In this document: positions 24,734 to 31,560 of the stretch, in pieces
Numbering within the stretch: position 1 is the stretch's first letter
Layout of the letters: each line of letters opens with the position of its first letter
IMG/VR virus record: IMGVR_UViG_3300005939_000021
Location: 1 to 36,432 of that record
DNA from: a virus
Strand: one strand, 5' to 3'
DNA length: 36,432 nucleotides
Program-made: the position numbers and the translations under genes
The notes under the pieces: model-generated
The model's database searches: none
Seen by the model: only the letters and a program-made list of their open reading frames with translations
What the model was told of the DNA's origin: nothing

Positions 24734-25146
24734 TATACTTACTAATCATATTAACAGCTTACTGGAATGGCTTAATAATAGCTTGGAAACATGGTGCAGA
24801 CACTGGCAAGCTATGGCACTCAGTCGGCTGGTGGATTAGGCTTGGACTGGTGGCCATAGGAGGGCTTGTATTCTTCAATTGGGGGCTAGCGGTTATATAC
24901 CCTCCATACTTGATGGAATTGTGGCATGGATTACTGTTAGGCTTACCCTTGTCTTTGGTGGTCGGAAAATATATGTACGATACTACGATAAATTTAACCA
25001 GAAACAAATACGAAGGAACGAATTTCAGATGGTCCTATTGCGGGGGCAAAGATCAAAGGTTTTGGAAGGCGGAATTTTATGTATTTATGGCCGTATCGGT
25101 AGCTTGGTCAATATGGGGACAACACTTTATAACTTGGATAAATTAA
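24730..25146 (+). CDS. Polytopic membrane protein
   Basis: 138 residues from the ATG overlapping the previous stop; the frame also opens upstream at 24697, but coupling favours 24730. About four hydrophobic segments (near residues 1-18, 36-52, 58-80 and 112-130) are separated by short polar loops, with many Trp residues (LWHSVGWWIR). It follows the tail operon and precedes the holin-like gene. It may take part in lysis or membrane docking; no recognised family. Confidence 0.6.
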   Translation: MIYLLIILTAYWNGLIIAWKHGADTGKLWHSVGWWIRLGLVAIGGLVFFNWGLAVIYPPYLMELWHGLLLGLPLSLVVGKYMYDTTINLTRNKYEGTNFRWSYCGGKDQRFWKAEFYVFMAVSVAWSIWGQHFITWIN

Positions 25147-25214
25147 TAATATGACCTTCAAATTTTAAATTATTAATACAGATGAATGACCGACATCGAA
25201 CAATAACATAATTA

Positions 25215-25454
25215 ATGATAACAACTATGATCAGTAAGTTTATTGACAACCTTTTTCCTGTGGCCGGTGGATTTGGCGGTAGTATGTATGTTTTAGAGCG
25301 AACCGTCAATAATCCCAACTTACTATGGATGACCTTTTACCAATGGTGTGAAGCGATTATCATGATAGCCATTGGTGGTATCATTGGAGGTGCCATTGGT
25401 TGGCTGGTCAAGAGATGGCTCGATAACATATTTCCCCAAAAGAAAAAACCTTAA
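25215..25454 (+). CDS. Small membrane protein, holin-region
   Basis: 79 residues, or 75 from the second in-frame ATG at 25227. It has a hydrophobic Gly-rich segment near residues 14-25 and a stronger one at about 44-64 (AIIMIAIGGIIGGAIGWLV), then a basic end with WLDNIFPQKKKP. Size and layout are those of a holin or antiholin, and the next genes are another small membrane protein and the endolysin. Which of the two membrane genes is the holin cannot be told. Confidence 0.5.
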   Translation: MITTMISKFIDNLFPVAGGFGGSMYVLERTVNNPNLLWMTFYQWCEAIIMIAIGGIIGGAIGWLVKRWLDNIFPQKKKP

Positions 25455-25466
25455 AACAATATAAAA

Positions 25467-25724
25467 ATGAAAAATACAAGAAAAGAAATCTATATGTACG
25501 TGCTGGGCGCAATAGTCGTGTGCCTATTTATTGGACTTATAGGCGTGATGCTATTCGCTGAGATGCCAGCGGCAAATGAGAAGGTGGTATATATGATGAC
25601 TGGCATCGTCGGCTCGGGATTTTTACTCGTGCTTCAATATTTTTATGGCTCATCAAAAAGCTCCTCCGATAAAACTCAGATTATGACAGATGAGAATAGG
25701 CAAAGAAATGAGGATAAAAAATAA
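25467..25724 (+). CDS. Putative holin
   Basis: 85 residues with hydrophobic segments at about 10-30 (MYVLGAIVVCLFIGLIGVM) and 40-60 (VVYMMTGIVGSGFLLVLQYF) and a polar tail with YGSSKSSSDKTQ, the pattern of small phage holins. Its C-terminus overlaps the start of the endolysin gene, the usual holin-endolysin arrangement. It would form the inner-membrane holes that let the endolysin out. Start follows AAAAATG. Confidence 0.65.
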   Translation: MKNTRKEIYMYVLGAIVVCLFIGLIGVMLFAEMPAANEKVVYMMTGIVGSGFLLVLQYFYGSSKSSSDKTQIMTDENRQRNEDKK

Positions 25725-26007
25725 TACCATAAAGACAGCCGGAATGAGGCCTGAAATTTTGTTGGCTATGATGGTAGCTAACGAGGTCTATAAGCAGTAT
25801 GGTTATGATTTTGTGATAACCTCTGTAACAGACGGAAAACATCATTTAACCTCAAACCATTATACGGGCAATGCTTTTGATTGCAGGATATATCATAAGA
25901 AGGATAAGGAAATACAGGCGGAAATTAAGAACAGATTGAATATTGATTACGATGTGCTTTTAGAAAATAACCACATTCACATCCAATATAAGCCACGGTA
26001 TAGATGA
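25708..26007 (+). CDS. Endolysin, M15-type peptidase
   Basis: 99 residues from ATG 25708, overlapping the holin end (an in-frame ATG at 25690 would add six). Motif LTSNHYTGNAFDCRIY (residues 47-62) gives the first zinc His (51) and Asp (58); NNHIHIQY (88-95) gives the HxH pair, probably His89 and His91. These are the M15 carboxypeptidase/L-Ala-D-Glu peptidase ligands. It would cut the peptide part of the cell wall. At 99 residues it is at the short end of this family, and there is no wall-binding domain or signal peptide, so it depends on the holin. Confidence 0.85.
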   Translation: MRIKNNTIKTAGMRPEILLAMMVANEVYKQYGYDFVITSVTDGKHHLTSNHYTGNAFDCRIYHKKDKEIQAEIKNRLNIDYDVLLENNHIHIQYKPRYR

Positions 26008-26030
26008 TTGCCAAATAAAACTATTCGATT

Positions 26031-26723
26031 ATGAAAATAACAGGGAGCCATATATTTATCGCAATATTGATTATCATTCTTGCTTTTACTATTTTCGGTA
26101 GAAGCCAGCTTAGTAAGATAATGGGCGATACACAGGATGTAATCGAAGTGCTTGTAGAGAAGGAGAAAGAACTAAGCCAGGGCATCAAAGATTCACTAGC
26201 ACTTATCCCTATTTATAAGGCAAAGATTGACAGCCTTGACATTGAACTTGAAGATAGCAAAATTCGTATAGCCATGATCCAGGTGGAACATGAACAGGAA
26301 ATTATTGTGATTACAAATAATACTATCACAGAAGATGTTGAATATTTTGCCGAATATATCGAGGCCGACACCTTGCCCCGGATCATCCCTGTTGATAATC
26401 GTATCTATGTTGCATTGATACCGGGACACCTGAAGCGAACAAATCAAATCTTTGCTGGCCATAGTGCCTTGACAGCTGAAAGGATCGAGCTGGTAAGTCA
26501 AATCAATATTCATGAATTAAAGATTAACGAGCAACGCAAAGAGATTCATACGCTCGTGGCTATTCATACCTCTCAGGATGAACGATATCTTATTAATATG
26601 GAAACTATTGAGAATAAAGATATATTGATAAGTCTGCAGAAGAAAAAGAAACGTAGAAGGACATGGGGGATGATCGGGGCTGGATTAATAGGTTTTGGCA
26701 TCGGGGCTTTGTTATCTGAATAA
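26031..26723 (+). CDS. Spanin-like coiled-coil membrane protein
   Basis: 230 residues. An N-terminal membrane anchor (FIAILIIILAFTIFG, residues 9-23), then about 180 charged residues of predicted coiled coil (EVLVEKEKELSQGIKDS, LNELKINEQRKEIH-type), and a second hydrophobic end (GMIGAGLIGFGIGALL) after a Lys/Arg patch (KKKKRRR). This is the architecture of an i-spanin or other lysis-stage protein bridging the envelope. Position immediately after the endolysin supports that. Its 3' end overlaps a low-confidence frame and sits just before the terminator-like hairpin. Confidence 0.6.
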   Translation: MKITGSHIFIAILIIILAFTIFGRSQLSKIMGDTQDVIEVLVEKEKELSQGIKDSLALIPIYKAKIDSLDIELEDSKIRIAMIQVEHEQEIIVITNNTITEDVEYFAEYIEADTLPRIIPVDNRIYVALIPGHLKRTNQIFAGHSALTAERIELVSQINIHELKINEQRKEIHTLVAIHTSQDERYLINMETIENKDILISLQKKKKRRRTWGMIGAGLIGFGIGALLSE

Positions 26724-26883
26724 CATTCATACAAAAAATAACCCCGATGCTATTAGGCGCCGGGGATTATTAACCGCCAAAGCCGCTGATGGATGTGTTG
26801 CAAATTGGGGGCTTTCAATAGGATACCAGCGAACGTTCACAGAAAACTTCATTACTGTCGGTTTCGATTTCAAACTTCTGTAA
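26695..26883 (+). pseudogene. Low-confidence frame after the spanin gene
   Basis: The frame opens at TTG 26695 inside the spanin gene and reads 62 residues; there is no ATG start. Its first half runs across a terminator-like hairpin and does not look coding, but the last 24 residues (WGLSIGYQRTF, then FITVGFDFKLL) resemble the final strand of an outer-membrane or membrane-associated Bacteroidota protein. It could be the tail of a frameshifted neighbour, a decayed fragment, or chance. Confidence 0.25.
26739..26773 (+). terminator. Terminator-like hairpin after lysis genes
   Basis: CCCCG (26742-26746) pairs with CGGGG (26761-26765), extended by AA/TT outside, with ATTATTAA after it. The T run is poor. 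ATCGGGG at 26700-26706 is complementary to CCCCGAT at 26742-26748, so an alternative pairing exists, which may make this conditional. Confidence 0.5.
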
Positions 26884-26905
26884 ATCTATAATCATTCTAA
26901 ATAAG

Positions 26906-26930
26906 CACTGTATGCCTACAGTGTTAGTGT
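26906..26930 (+). terminator. Hairpin with T-rich tail
   Basis: CACTGTA (26906-26912) and TACAGTG (26917-26923) are a perfect 7-bp stem around TGCC, followed by TTAGTGTTTT. Probably a second late-operon stop or regulatory hairpin. The T tract is interrupted. Confidence 0.45.
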
Positions 26931-26948
26931 TTTCAAGCCATTCAATCT

Positions 26949-26967
26949 ATTTAGAATCATTCTAAAT
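26949..26967 (+). promoter_or_regulatory. Palindromic operator
   Basis: ATTTAGAATCATTCTAAAT is a perfect 9-1-9 palindrome 12 bases upstream of the early promoter. A partial copy (TCATTCTAAAT) lies at 26892-26902. The TTAGAAT-C-ATTCTAA core has the 7-1-7 form of Fur/PerR-family sites; the actual binder is unknown. Confidence 0.6.
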
Positions 26968-26979
26968 GTCCTCGCTCTA

Positions 26980-27010
26980 TTGACTTGCGTGCTCAAATAT
27001 TGTATATTTG
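26980..27010 (+). promoter_or_regulatory. Early operon promoter
   Basis: TTG (26980-26982, within ATTGAC), 20-base spacer, TATATTTG (27003-27010). Same layout and sequence as the promoter at 582-612, and the only obvious promoter for the recombination operon. The transcript would start near 27017, 19 bases before the first ATG at 27036. Confidence 0.85.
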
Positions 27011-27035
27011 TCTTATCAAACAAACGCAAAACACC

Positions 27036-27320
27036 ATGAAAACTTACACAGCCAAAACTTGGAAAAACTTCAGAATCTACATCAACGATGAGAATGGTAA
27101 TCCAGTCGGATACTTTCAGCATAAAGAATCAAGGAGTTCACGTTATAATTATGAAGGTTCTACTACATATGTAGGCAGCGGAAACCCTGACGAAATCTTG
27201 GACGCGATTAATAAAGTGAACGGCAGTATTTTTGGAATATGGAATGGGGTGAAATTCAACGACCGCAACTTCAATATGTATGAGTTTACGACTAATCCTT
27301 ATATCAGATTTGAAATATAA
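27036..27320 (+). CDS. Early hypothetical protein
   Basis: 94 residues from ATG 27036; the frame is open further upstream but would overlap the promoter. Start context is AAACGCAAAACACC. The sequence is beta-rich with aromatic residues (TWKNFRIYINDENGNPVGYF, cut short here as WKNFRIYINDENG) and no enzyme motif. As the first gene behind a strong early promoter, it may be a host-takeover or counter-defence protein; that is an inference from position only. Confidence 0.65.
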   Translation: MKTYTAKTWKNFRIYINDENGNPVGYFQHKESRSSRYNYEGSTTYVGSGNPDEILDAINKVNGSIFGIWNGVKFNDRNFNMYEFTTNPYIRFEI

Positions 27321-27349
27321 TATTAATAAATTCATAAAAACGCAAAACG

Positions 27350-27637
27350 ATGAAAACAAAAACTAAAAAACTGATCCTAACGGCAAAAGGCGAAATCAAC
27401 AAAAGTGTTATTAATATGATCAAGAACTGCTCATTCAGAGATGGTAAGATATATGTTGGCTACTACACCGGAAGCGGAAGATTCATAAGCGCGCACTCAG
27501 CGGAATCAACAATAACATCTATCTTGAAAGCGCAAAACTATAAATTCACCCTCGGAAACGACGCTCCAAAAGGCGGTATCAAAGGTGATTTTGTAAAATG
27601 CTCAAAGGTTGCCATCACATTTATTCAGAATTTATAA
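27350..27637 (+). CDS. Early hypothetical protein
   Basis: 95 residues, basic, with an N-terminal Lys-rich stretch (MKTKTKKLILTAKG) and a central part with VGYYTGSGRFISAHS. It has no recognised motif. Its start has the same AAACGCAAAACG-ATG context as the gene before. The next gene begins 12 bases after it. Unknown function in the early operon. Confidence 0.6.
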   Translation: MKTKTKKLILTAKGEINKSVINMIKNCSFRDGKIYVGYYTGSGRFISAHSAESTITSILKAQNYKFTLGNDAPKGGIKGDFVKCSKVAITFIQNL

Positions 27638-27648
27638 AACGCAAAGCA

Positions 27649-27945
27649 ATGAGAATCACAACAGCCCAAACCGTAGCAAAGAAGATCAAAGACTCATTCG
27701 AAAACTTGACGCTTGTCGATGACTATGAAATCAGAGTGCGGGACTTTCACAAAGAAGTTCCGGTCATGTTCAGCAAGACATCGGTGAATCGTGCTTGCGT
27801 CGAAGTAATTGACACAGACTGCAAGATGCAAATGGTGTCGTCAGTAGTTATCAGGGCATGCATTGAAAGTGGTGAATCTTCCGGATGTACATCATTCTAC
27901 ATTGACTTGACAGATGCAAACGAATTGAAAATAAATATATTTTAA
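27649..27945 (+). CDS. Early hypothetical protein
   Basis: 98 residues from ATG 27649, chosen over an upstream in-frame start at 27598 that would overlap the previous gene; the context AAACGCAAAGCA-ATG again supports it. It contains a helix (AQTVAKKIKDSFENLTL) and beta strands with three Cys residues, and ends LKINIF. No family recognised. It precedes the ERF gene by one base. Confidence 0.6.
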   Translation: MRITTAQTVAKKIKDSFENLTLVDDYEIRVRDFHKEVPVMFSKTSVNRACVEVIDTDCKMQMVSSVVIRACIESGESSGCTSFYIDLTDANELKINIF

Positions 27946-27946
27946 A

Positions 27947-28567
27947 ATGGAAACAAAATTAAACCTTTACCAGAAAATTCAGGCGGTATCCAACGAAGTA
28001 ATGAACATCGAGAAGGATATGACCGTCGGTTCTGGTTCATACAGCTATAAGGCTGTATCTGACAATGCAGTCACGCTGCAAGTAAAGAAAGCAGAAACAA
28101 AGTATAATCTTCTGTCAATTCCGATCAAGCAGGAATGTGTACATTCTGAAGTATTGAAAGTCGTAAAGAACGGCAAGGAATCAATCGTACATATCAATGA
28201 CATTAAGATGACATTGCGTATCATTGATTTGGACAAGGTAGAAGACTTCGTTGATATTGAATCTTATGGCAAAGGTCTTGACAATGGCGATAAGGGATTC
28301 GGCAAAGCATCAACGTATGCAAGAAAATACGCACTCCTAAATGCTTACAAGATAGCAACCGGAGAAGATCCTGACGCAGAAAAAAGCGAAGACGTCAAAA
28401 CGGTAACAATCGACAAAAAGAAAGTCGCTGTTTTAGATGCCTGCCTAAGAGATGAAATATTGCAGCATAATGTTTTATCACATTTCGGTGTCACATCAAC
28501 AACTGACCTAACAGATGAAAACATCGGTATAGTTTACAATCAGTGGAAAGCTAAAAACATTATATAA
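27947..28567 (+). CDS. ERF-family single-strand annealing protein
   Basis: 206 residues. LNLYQKIQAVSNEVMNIEKD (residues 4-23) and SYSYKAVSDNAV (31-42) open the ERF domain, and the diagnostic GLDNGDKGFGKASTYARKYA segment lies near residues 110-130, followed by LLNAYKIATGEDPDAE. ERF proteins, like P22 Erf, anneal complementary strands in phage recombination. The gene overlaps by one base the exonuclease gene, its expected partner. The C-terminal part is helical. High confidence. Confidence 0.9.
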   Translation: METKLNLYQKIQAVSNEVMNIEKDMTVGSGSYSYKAVSDNAVTLQVKKAETKYNLLSIPIKQECVHSEVLKVVKNGKESIVHINDIKMTLRIIDLDKVEDFVDIESYGKGLDNGDKGFGKASTYARKYALLNAYKIATGEDPDAEKSEDVKTVTIDKKKVAVLDACLRDEILQHNVLSHFGVTSTTDLTDENIGIVYNQWKAKNII

Positions 28568-29184
28568 TGAAAACCATGTACATTGGAAGCGGTGACGTCT
28601 CCAGCCTTATGGCCGGACTACAAACCAAAGCCCACGCAAGACTTCTTCAGAAATTCGTTAGCGATGAAAAACCACACTGGAATTCAAAAGCAAGCCCGAT
28701 AGATGCGTTAAGAACGGGCGCTATACTTGAAGAACGATACTTTCTGACATTGCCAGATGATTATTATGAGCAAGTAAGAAGCACATCAAAGGAAATGGAC
28801 GTTTTCAAGTGTTCAATCGACTTTGCAAAACTAAGCAATTCGGAGGTCGTTGATTTTGAAGAGCTGAAAACGTGTGCATTCAATGACTTTCTGAATTTAG
28901 AACCATTTAGAAATGACAATACTGGTGGTGTTGCCTTCATAGAAAAGAGGTATAAAAAATATTACAACCAAGTGCAGGAGCAATTATATTGCACTGAATT
29001 AGATTCTGCAACAATGGCGTTTCTGGTCGTTTATTCCTACGATGATGAGGTCAATTATGCAAGAAACGTAAAGCCGTCAGAAGTGATTAAGTTTAGAATC
29101 AAAAGGGACGAGGCTGTTATATCAAGAATCAAACAACGTGGCGTTATATTTCAAACCATCAAAGATTATTTCACATCAAAATAA
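28567..29184 (+). CDS. YqaJ/RecE-like exonuclease, recombination partner
   Basis: 205 residues, overlapping the ERF stop by one base. Visible: SPIDALRTGAILEERYFL (residues 39-56) with the conserved Gly/Glu, VVDFEELKTC (near residues 95-104) giving the acidic pair Asp-x2-Glu-x-Lys, and YYNQVQEQLYCTELDSATM (about 137-155) with the YqaJ-type Gln. This is the PD-(D/E)xK core of a 5'-3' exonuclease such as YqaJ. It would resect double-strand ends for the annealing protein. Confidence 0.8.
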   Translation: MKTMYIGSGDVSSLMAGLQTKAHARLLQKFVSDEKPHWNSKASPIDALRTGAILEERYFLTLPDDYYEQVRSTSKEMDVFKCSIDFAKLSNSEVVDFEELKTCAFNDFLNLEPFRNDNTGGVAFIEKRYKKYYNQVQEQLYCTELDSATMAFLVVYSYDDEVNYARNVKPSEVIKFRIKRDEAVISRIKQRGVIFQTIKDYFTSK

Positions 29185-29189
29185 AAACA

Positions 29190-29375
29190 ATGAACATTGA
29201 AGAAATTGACAACATCGAATTTGAAGGGATCAGCTATAAAGATCATCCCGACTATACAGACGCATTCATATCATCTGCTGAAATCAACGGCAGAAAACTG
29301 ACTGATTCGGAACTTGATGAATTGAATGAAGATTCAGAATTCGTTTATCGTAAACTTGAAAGTTACCTTTACTAA
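29190..29375 (+). CDS. Small very acidic protein
   Basis: 61 residues, dominated by Glu and Asp (IEEIDNIEFEG, DSELDELNEDSEF). It starts after AAAAACA in the early operon between the exonuclease and the YopX-like gene. Very acidic small phage proteins sometimes mimic DNA to block nucleases or host enzymes, but there is no direct evidence here. Function unknown. Confidence 0.6.
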   Translation: MNIEEIDNIEFEGISYKDHPDYTDAFISSAEINGRKLTDSELDELNEDSEFVYRKLESYLY

Positions 29376-29386
29376 AATAAGCAATT

Positions 29387-29746
29387 ATGAGAGAGATAAA
29401 ATTTAGAGCGTGGGATAAAGAAAACAATAGCATGGAGTATTCAGAAAACCCACCATCGTTTGGATTTTGGAAATGGTATGCTTATGACAATACTACCCCA
29501 CTCATGCAGTATACCGGCCTCAAGGACAAGAACGGGACAGAGATATACGAGGGGGATGTAATTTCATTTGAAACTGACCCAGCTCATGAGGTTAAATGGA
29601 ATAATGATTTTTGTTGCTGGACTTGTTGGGAAGATGGTAAACTAGGCAATGAAGGAGAGATTTTTGATTGGTGTCAAATGAAAAAGCTGGGCAGTAAATA
29701 TTATATTATTCATGGTAACATCCATCAAAACCCAGAACTGATATGA
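29387..29746 (+). CDS. YopX family protein
   Basis: 119 residues with the family layout: MREIKFRAWDKENNSM at the start, MQYTGLKDKNGTEIYEGDV (near residues 45-63), and IIHGNIHQNPEL at the end. The family is widespread in phages of Firmicutes and Bacteroidota; its function is not established. It overlaps the next gene by ATGA. Boundaries are well supported by the family's start and end motifs. Confidence 0.9.
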   Translation: MREIKFRAWDKENNSMEYSENPPSFGFWKWYAYDNTTPLMQYTGLKDKNGTEIYEGDVISFETDPAHEVKWNNDFCCWTCWEDGKLGNEGEIFDWCQMKKLGSKYYIIHGNIHQNPELI

Positions 29747-30336
29747 ACAGGCAAGCATTATTCAATTACTTTCACGAAAATCATAACTTGATTCTTATTG
29801 ATAATGAGATTGACGAAATCATCTACGAAGTCATGAATGTTTCAGCAAAGCAGAAAACACTTTCAGAAGCAAAGTTTGAACTTAATTCCGGCCTCCAGAA
29901 CGGCATCACTTGCCCTTGCTGTGGCAGATTCGCAAAACGATACAGACGCAACCTGACAGCCTCTATGACCTATGCGCTGATCTTGATGTGCAAATCAGGC
30001 AATCGTGACTTCTTTCATGTCAATGATTATTTCGAGGCAAACAATATTCCATCAAAAAGCGTAACTGAATTTTCAAAGCTTCGTTTCTTTGGATTAATCG
30101 AAAGCAAGATTGAACTTCGTGAAGACTGGTCTGATCGTAATGGACACTATCGCATCACGCCGAAAGGAATCGACTTTGTTATGAACAGAATTACTGTCAT
30201 GCAATATGTGACAATCTACAATAATAAGGTGAAGACTGTTTCAAACGAGCAGGTAACAATCGCTGATTCGCTGAAGCAGAAATTCAACTATGCTGAATTA
30301 ATGAACACACAAATCAGATTTAATTTCCAATCATAA
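29743..30336 (+). CDS. Zinc-finger/winged-helix-like hypothetical
   Basis: 197 residues, ATGA-coupled to the YopX gene. CPCCGRFAKRY (near residues 57-67) supplies a short Cys cluster that may hold zinc. The middle part (YALILMCKSGNRDFFHVND, about residues 77-95, then VTEFSKLRFFGLIES) looks like a winged helix with recognition helix, and GHYRITPKGIDFVMNR resembles the wing of phage wHTH proteins. Probably a DNA-binding regulator or replication/recombination accessory. Confidence 0.6.
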   Translation: MNRQALFNYFHENHNLILIDNEIDEIIYEVMNVSAKQKTLSEAKFELNSGLQNGITCPCCGRFAKRYRRNLTASMTYALILMCKSGNRDFFHVNDYFEANNIPSKSVTEFSKLRFFGLIESKIELREDWSDRNGHYRITPKGIDFVMNRITVMQYVTIYNNKVKTVSNEQVTIADSLKQKFNYAELMNTQIRFNFQS

Positions 30337-30396
30337 AGATATGCCTATATAAATACATAAACTAACGTTGATTGTCTTTTTTGCAAATGGGCTGAT

Positions 30397-30428
30397 ACGG
30401 ATGCTCTGAGACGGGTATCCGTTTATTA
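30397..30428 (+). terminator. Hairpin upstream of ssb
   Basis: ACGGAT (30397-30402) and ATCCGT (30417-30422) form a 6-bp stem with a 14-base loop, followed by TTTATT. It lies in the 126-base gap before ssb. Could be a weak terminator or a leader hairpin. Confidence 0.35.
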
Positions 30429-30462
30429 AGAATCAAATTAATCACACATAAAACTAAAAACA

Positions 30463-30873
30463 ATGGTAAACAAAGTAACACTACTGGGAAATGTTGGCAA
30501 AACACCCGAAACGAAAACACTCGAAAACGGAACGAAGGTAACTAACTTCACTTTAGCGACATCGGAATCATACAAAAACAAAGAAGGCGAAAAGGTCACC
30601 AAAACAGAATGGCATAACATCGTAGCCTGGAAAGGTCTTGCCGGAGTGATCGAAACCTATGTCAAAAAAGGGCATCAACTTTACATTGAAGGCAAGATCA
30701 CAACTCGTTCGTGGGATGACAAAGACGGCAACAAGAAGTATATGACAGAAATCGTATGCAGTGATATGAAGATGCTCACTTCTAAGCACGAAACAACGTC
30801 AAACGATGCACAACCCACAGATCAGGTGAACGCATCAGACAGCGCACCTGAAGATCAATCATTGCCTTTTTAA
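30463..30873 (+). CDS. ssb: Single-stranded DNA-binding protein
   Basis: 136 residues. Classic SSB start NKVTLLGNVGKTPETKTL, OB-fold strand motifs with TEWHNIVAWKGLA (near residues 46-58) and QLYIEGKITTRSWDDKDGNK (about 69-88), then a polar linker and the acidic tip DQSLPF that binds partner proteins. It would coat single strands in replication and recombination. Start context AAAAACA-ATG. Complete and normal in length for a phage SSB. Confidence 0.97.
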   Translation: MVNKVTLLGNVGKTPETKTLENGTKVTNFTLATSESYKNKEGEKVTKTEWHNIVAWKGLAGVIETYVKKGHQLYIEGKITTRSWDDKDGNKKYMTEIVCSDMKMLTSKHETTSNDAQPTDQVNASDSAPEDQSLPF

Positions 30874-30882
30874 TAAACAACT

Positions 30883-31146
30883 ATGAAACAATCAGCAAAG
30901 CAAGCAATCCGAAAGCTAATTATCAGATATTTCAAAGCAATACGTCCGGGCCAAAAAATCAATGGCGATATGCTTTGCGAGTACTGCCTTGAAGAATCGG
31001 ACAAAGATTTCAAGATTTGCGATGACCCTGGTATAAATCGAAAAAAGTACAAACTTGTGCTTCGATATATGCGAGAATTGAAGCAAGAAAAAGTCATTGA
31101 TTACGAATGTATAGATGTAATTAATTCTGTCTATAAGAAAAAATAA
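30883..31146 (+). CDS. Small helical hypothetical protein
   Basis: 87 residues, strongly basic at the N-terminus (KQSAKQAIRKLIIRYFK) with a CEYCLEES motif (residues 32-39) and a C-terminal helix (YKLVLRYMRELKQEKV). The pattern suits a small winged-helix or zinc-linked DNA-binding protein. It closes the operon behind ssb, nine bases after its stop. Not recognised by family. Confidence 0.55.
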   Translation: MKQSAKQAIRKLIIRYFKAIRPGQKINGDMLCEYCLEESDKDFKICDDPGINRKKYKLVLRYMRELKQEKVIDYECIDVINSVYKKK

Positions 31147-31158
31147 TCATGAAAACAT

Positions 31159-31189
31159 TTGCAATCAGCTTTCTGAATCGTTATATTTG
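31159..31189 (+). promoter_or_regulatory. Promoter before short RNA / HTH gene
   Basis: TTG (31159-31161), 20-base spacer, TATATTTG (31182-31189); same -7 octamer and spacing as the promoters at 582 and 26980. The 11-mer ATTTGCAATCA occurs twice, at 31157-31167 and 31186-31196, overlapping both promoter elements, so it may be an operator. Confidence 0.75.
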
Positions 31190-31195
31190 CAATCA

Positions 31196-31263
31196 AGTCT
31201 TCATCAAAATTCATTGATTTGCTTTACCTAATTGACAGCATTCGTGCCGTCGATTAGGTTTTT
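31196..31263 (+). ncRNA. Predicted short RNA or attenuated leader
   Basis: From the promoter's expected start (about 31196) to a strong terminator is under 70 bases with no open frame of note. The product would be a stable stem-loop RNA, or a leader whose read-through expresses the HTH gene at 31293. Confidence 0.5.
31226..31263 (+). terminator. Intrinsic terminator
   Basis: ACCTAATTGAC (31226-31236) pairs with GTCGATTAGGT (31249-31259) through 11 positions, including one T-G pair. An A/C mismatch follows, then GCA-TTCG-TGC with a UUCG tetraloop. TTTTT follows at 31259-31263. It ends transcripts 34 bases before the HTH gene ATG. Confidence 0.85.
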
Positions 31264-31292
31264 GCGACACTAAAAATGTAAAACAGATTAAC

Positions 31293-31448
31293 ATGCACAC
31301 CCTAATAAGAAAAAAACAAAAGTATTATTCCGTTGCTGATTATGCCGGAATGAACCAGGTCACACCGAAAACAATTTACGAATGGCTGAAATCCGGCAAG
31401 CTAGATTCAACGTATGTCGGCAAGATGTTATTTGTTAGATTAAAGTGA
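31293..31448 (+). CDS. Excisionase-like helix-turn-helix protein
   Basis: 51 residues: YYSVADYAGMNQVTPKTIYE (11-30), then WLKSGKLDSTYVGK and FVRLK. This is the MerR/excisionase winged-HTH fold with the recognition helix at about residues 24-33. Such proteins act as recombination directionality factors or small transcription regulators. Its stop codon lies within a few bases of the right end of the TnpB insertion, and the empty-site sequence would also stop here, so it is probably nearly intact. Expression sits behind a promoter plus terminator. Confidence 0.75.
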   Translation: MHTLIRKKQKYYSVADYAGMNQVTPKTIYEWLKSGKLDSTYVGKMLFVRLK

Positions 31449-31560
31449 ACTACCCACCCACGCCAGAGGCGATGGGATGGGCTTCAGAAGTCAACACTCC
31501 TCGTAACCGAGGCAGTTCGTTCTGATTTTTAAGAGTGTGTTCCCCACTCAAATGATTTTT
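31449..31560 (-). ncRNA. Predicted omega RNA (reRNA)
   Basis: In IS200/IS605 elements the omega RNA overlaps the 3' end of tnpB and ends at the right end. Here the minus-strand transcript would fold CCTCG-GTTA-CGAGG (31499-31512) and a long hairpin (31453-31481). The guide would be read from the flanking DNA, that is, the end of the HTH gene. The 5' limit is arbitrary. Confidence 0.5.

Noticed and set aside
31150-31218. Small frame starting MKTFAISFLN
   Set aside because: It coincides with the promoter elements and the expected transcription start, with no coupled neighbour.
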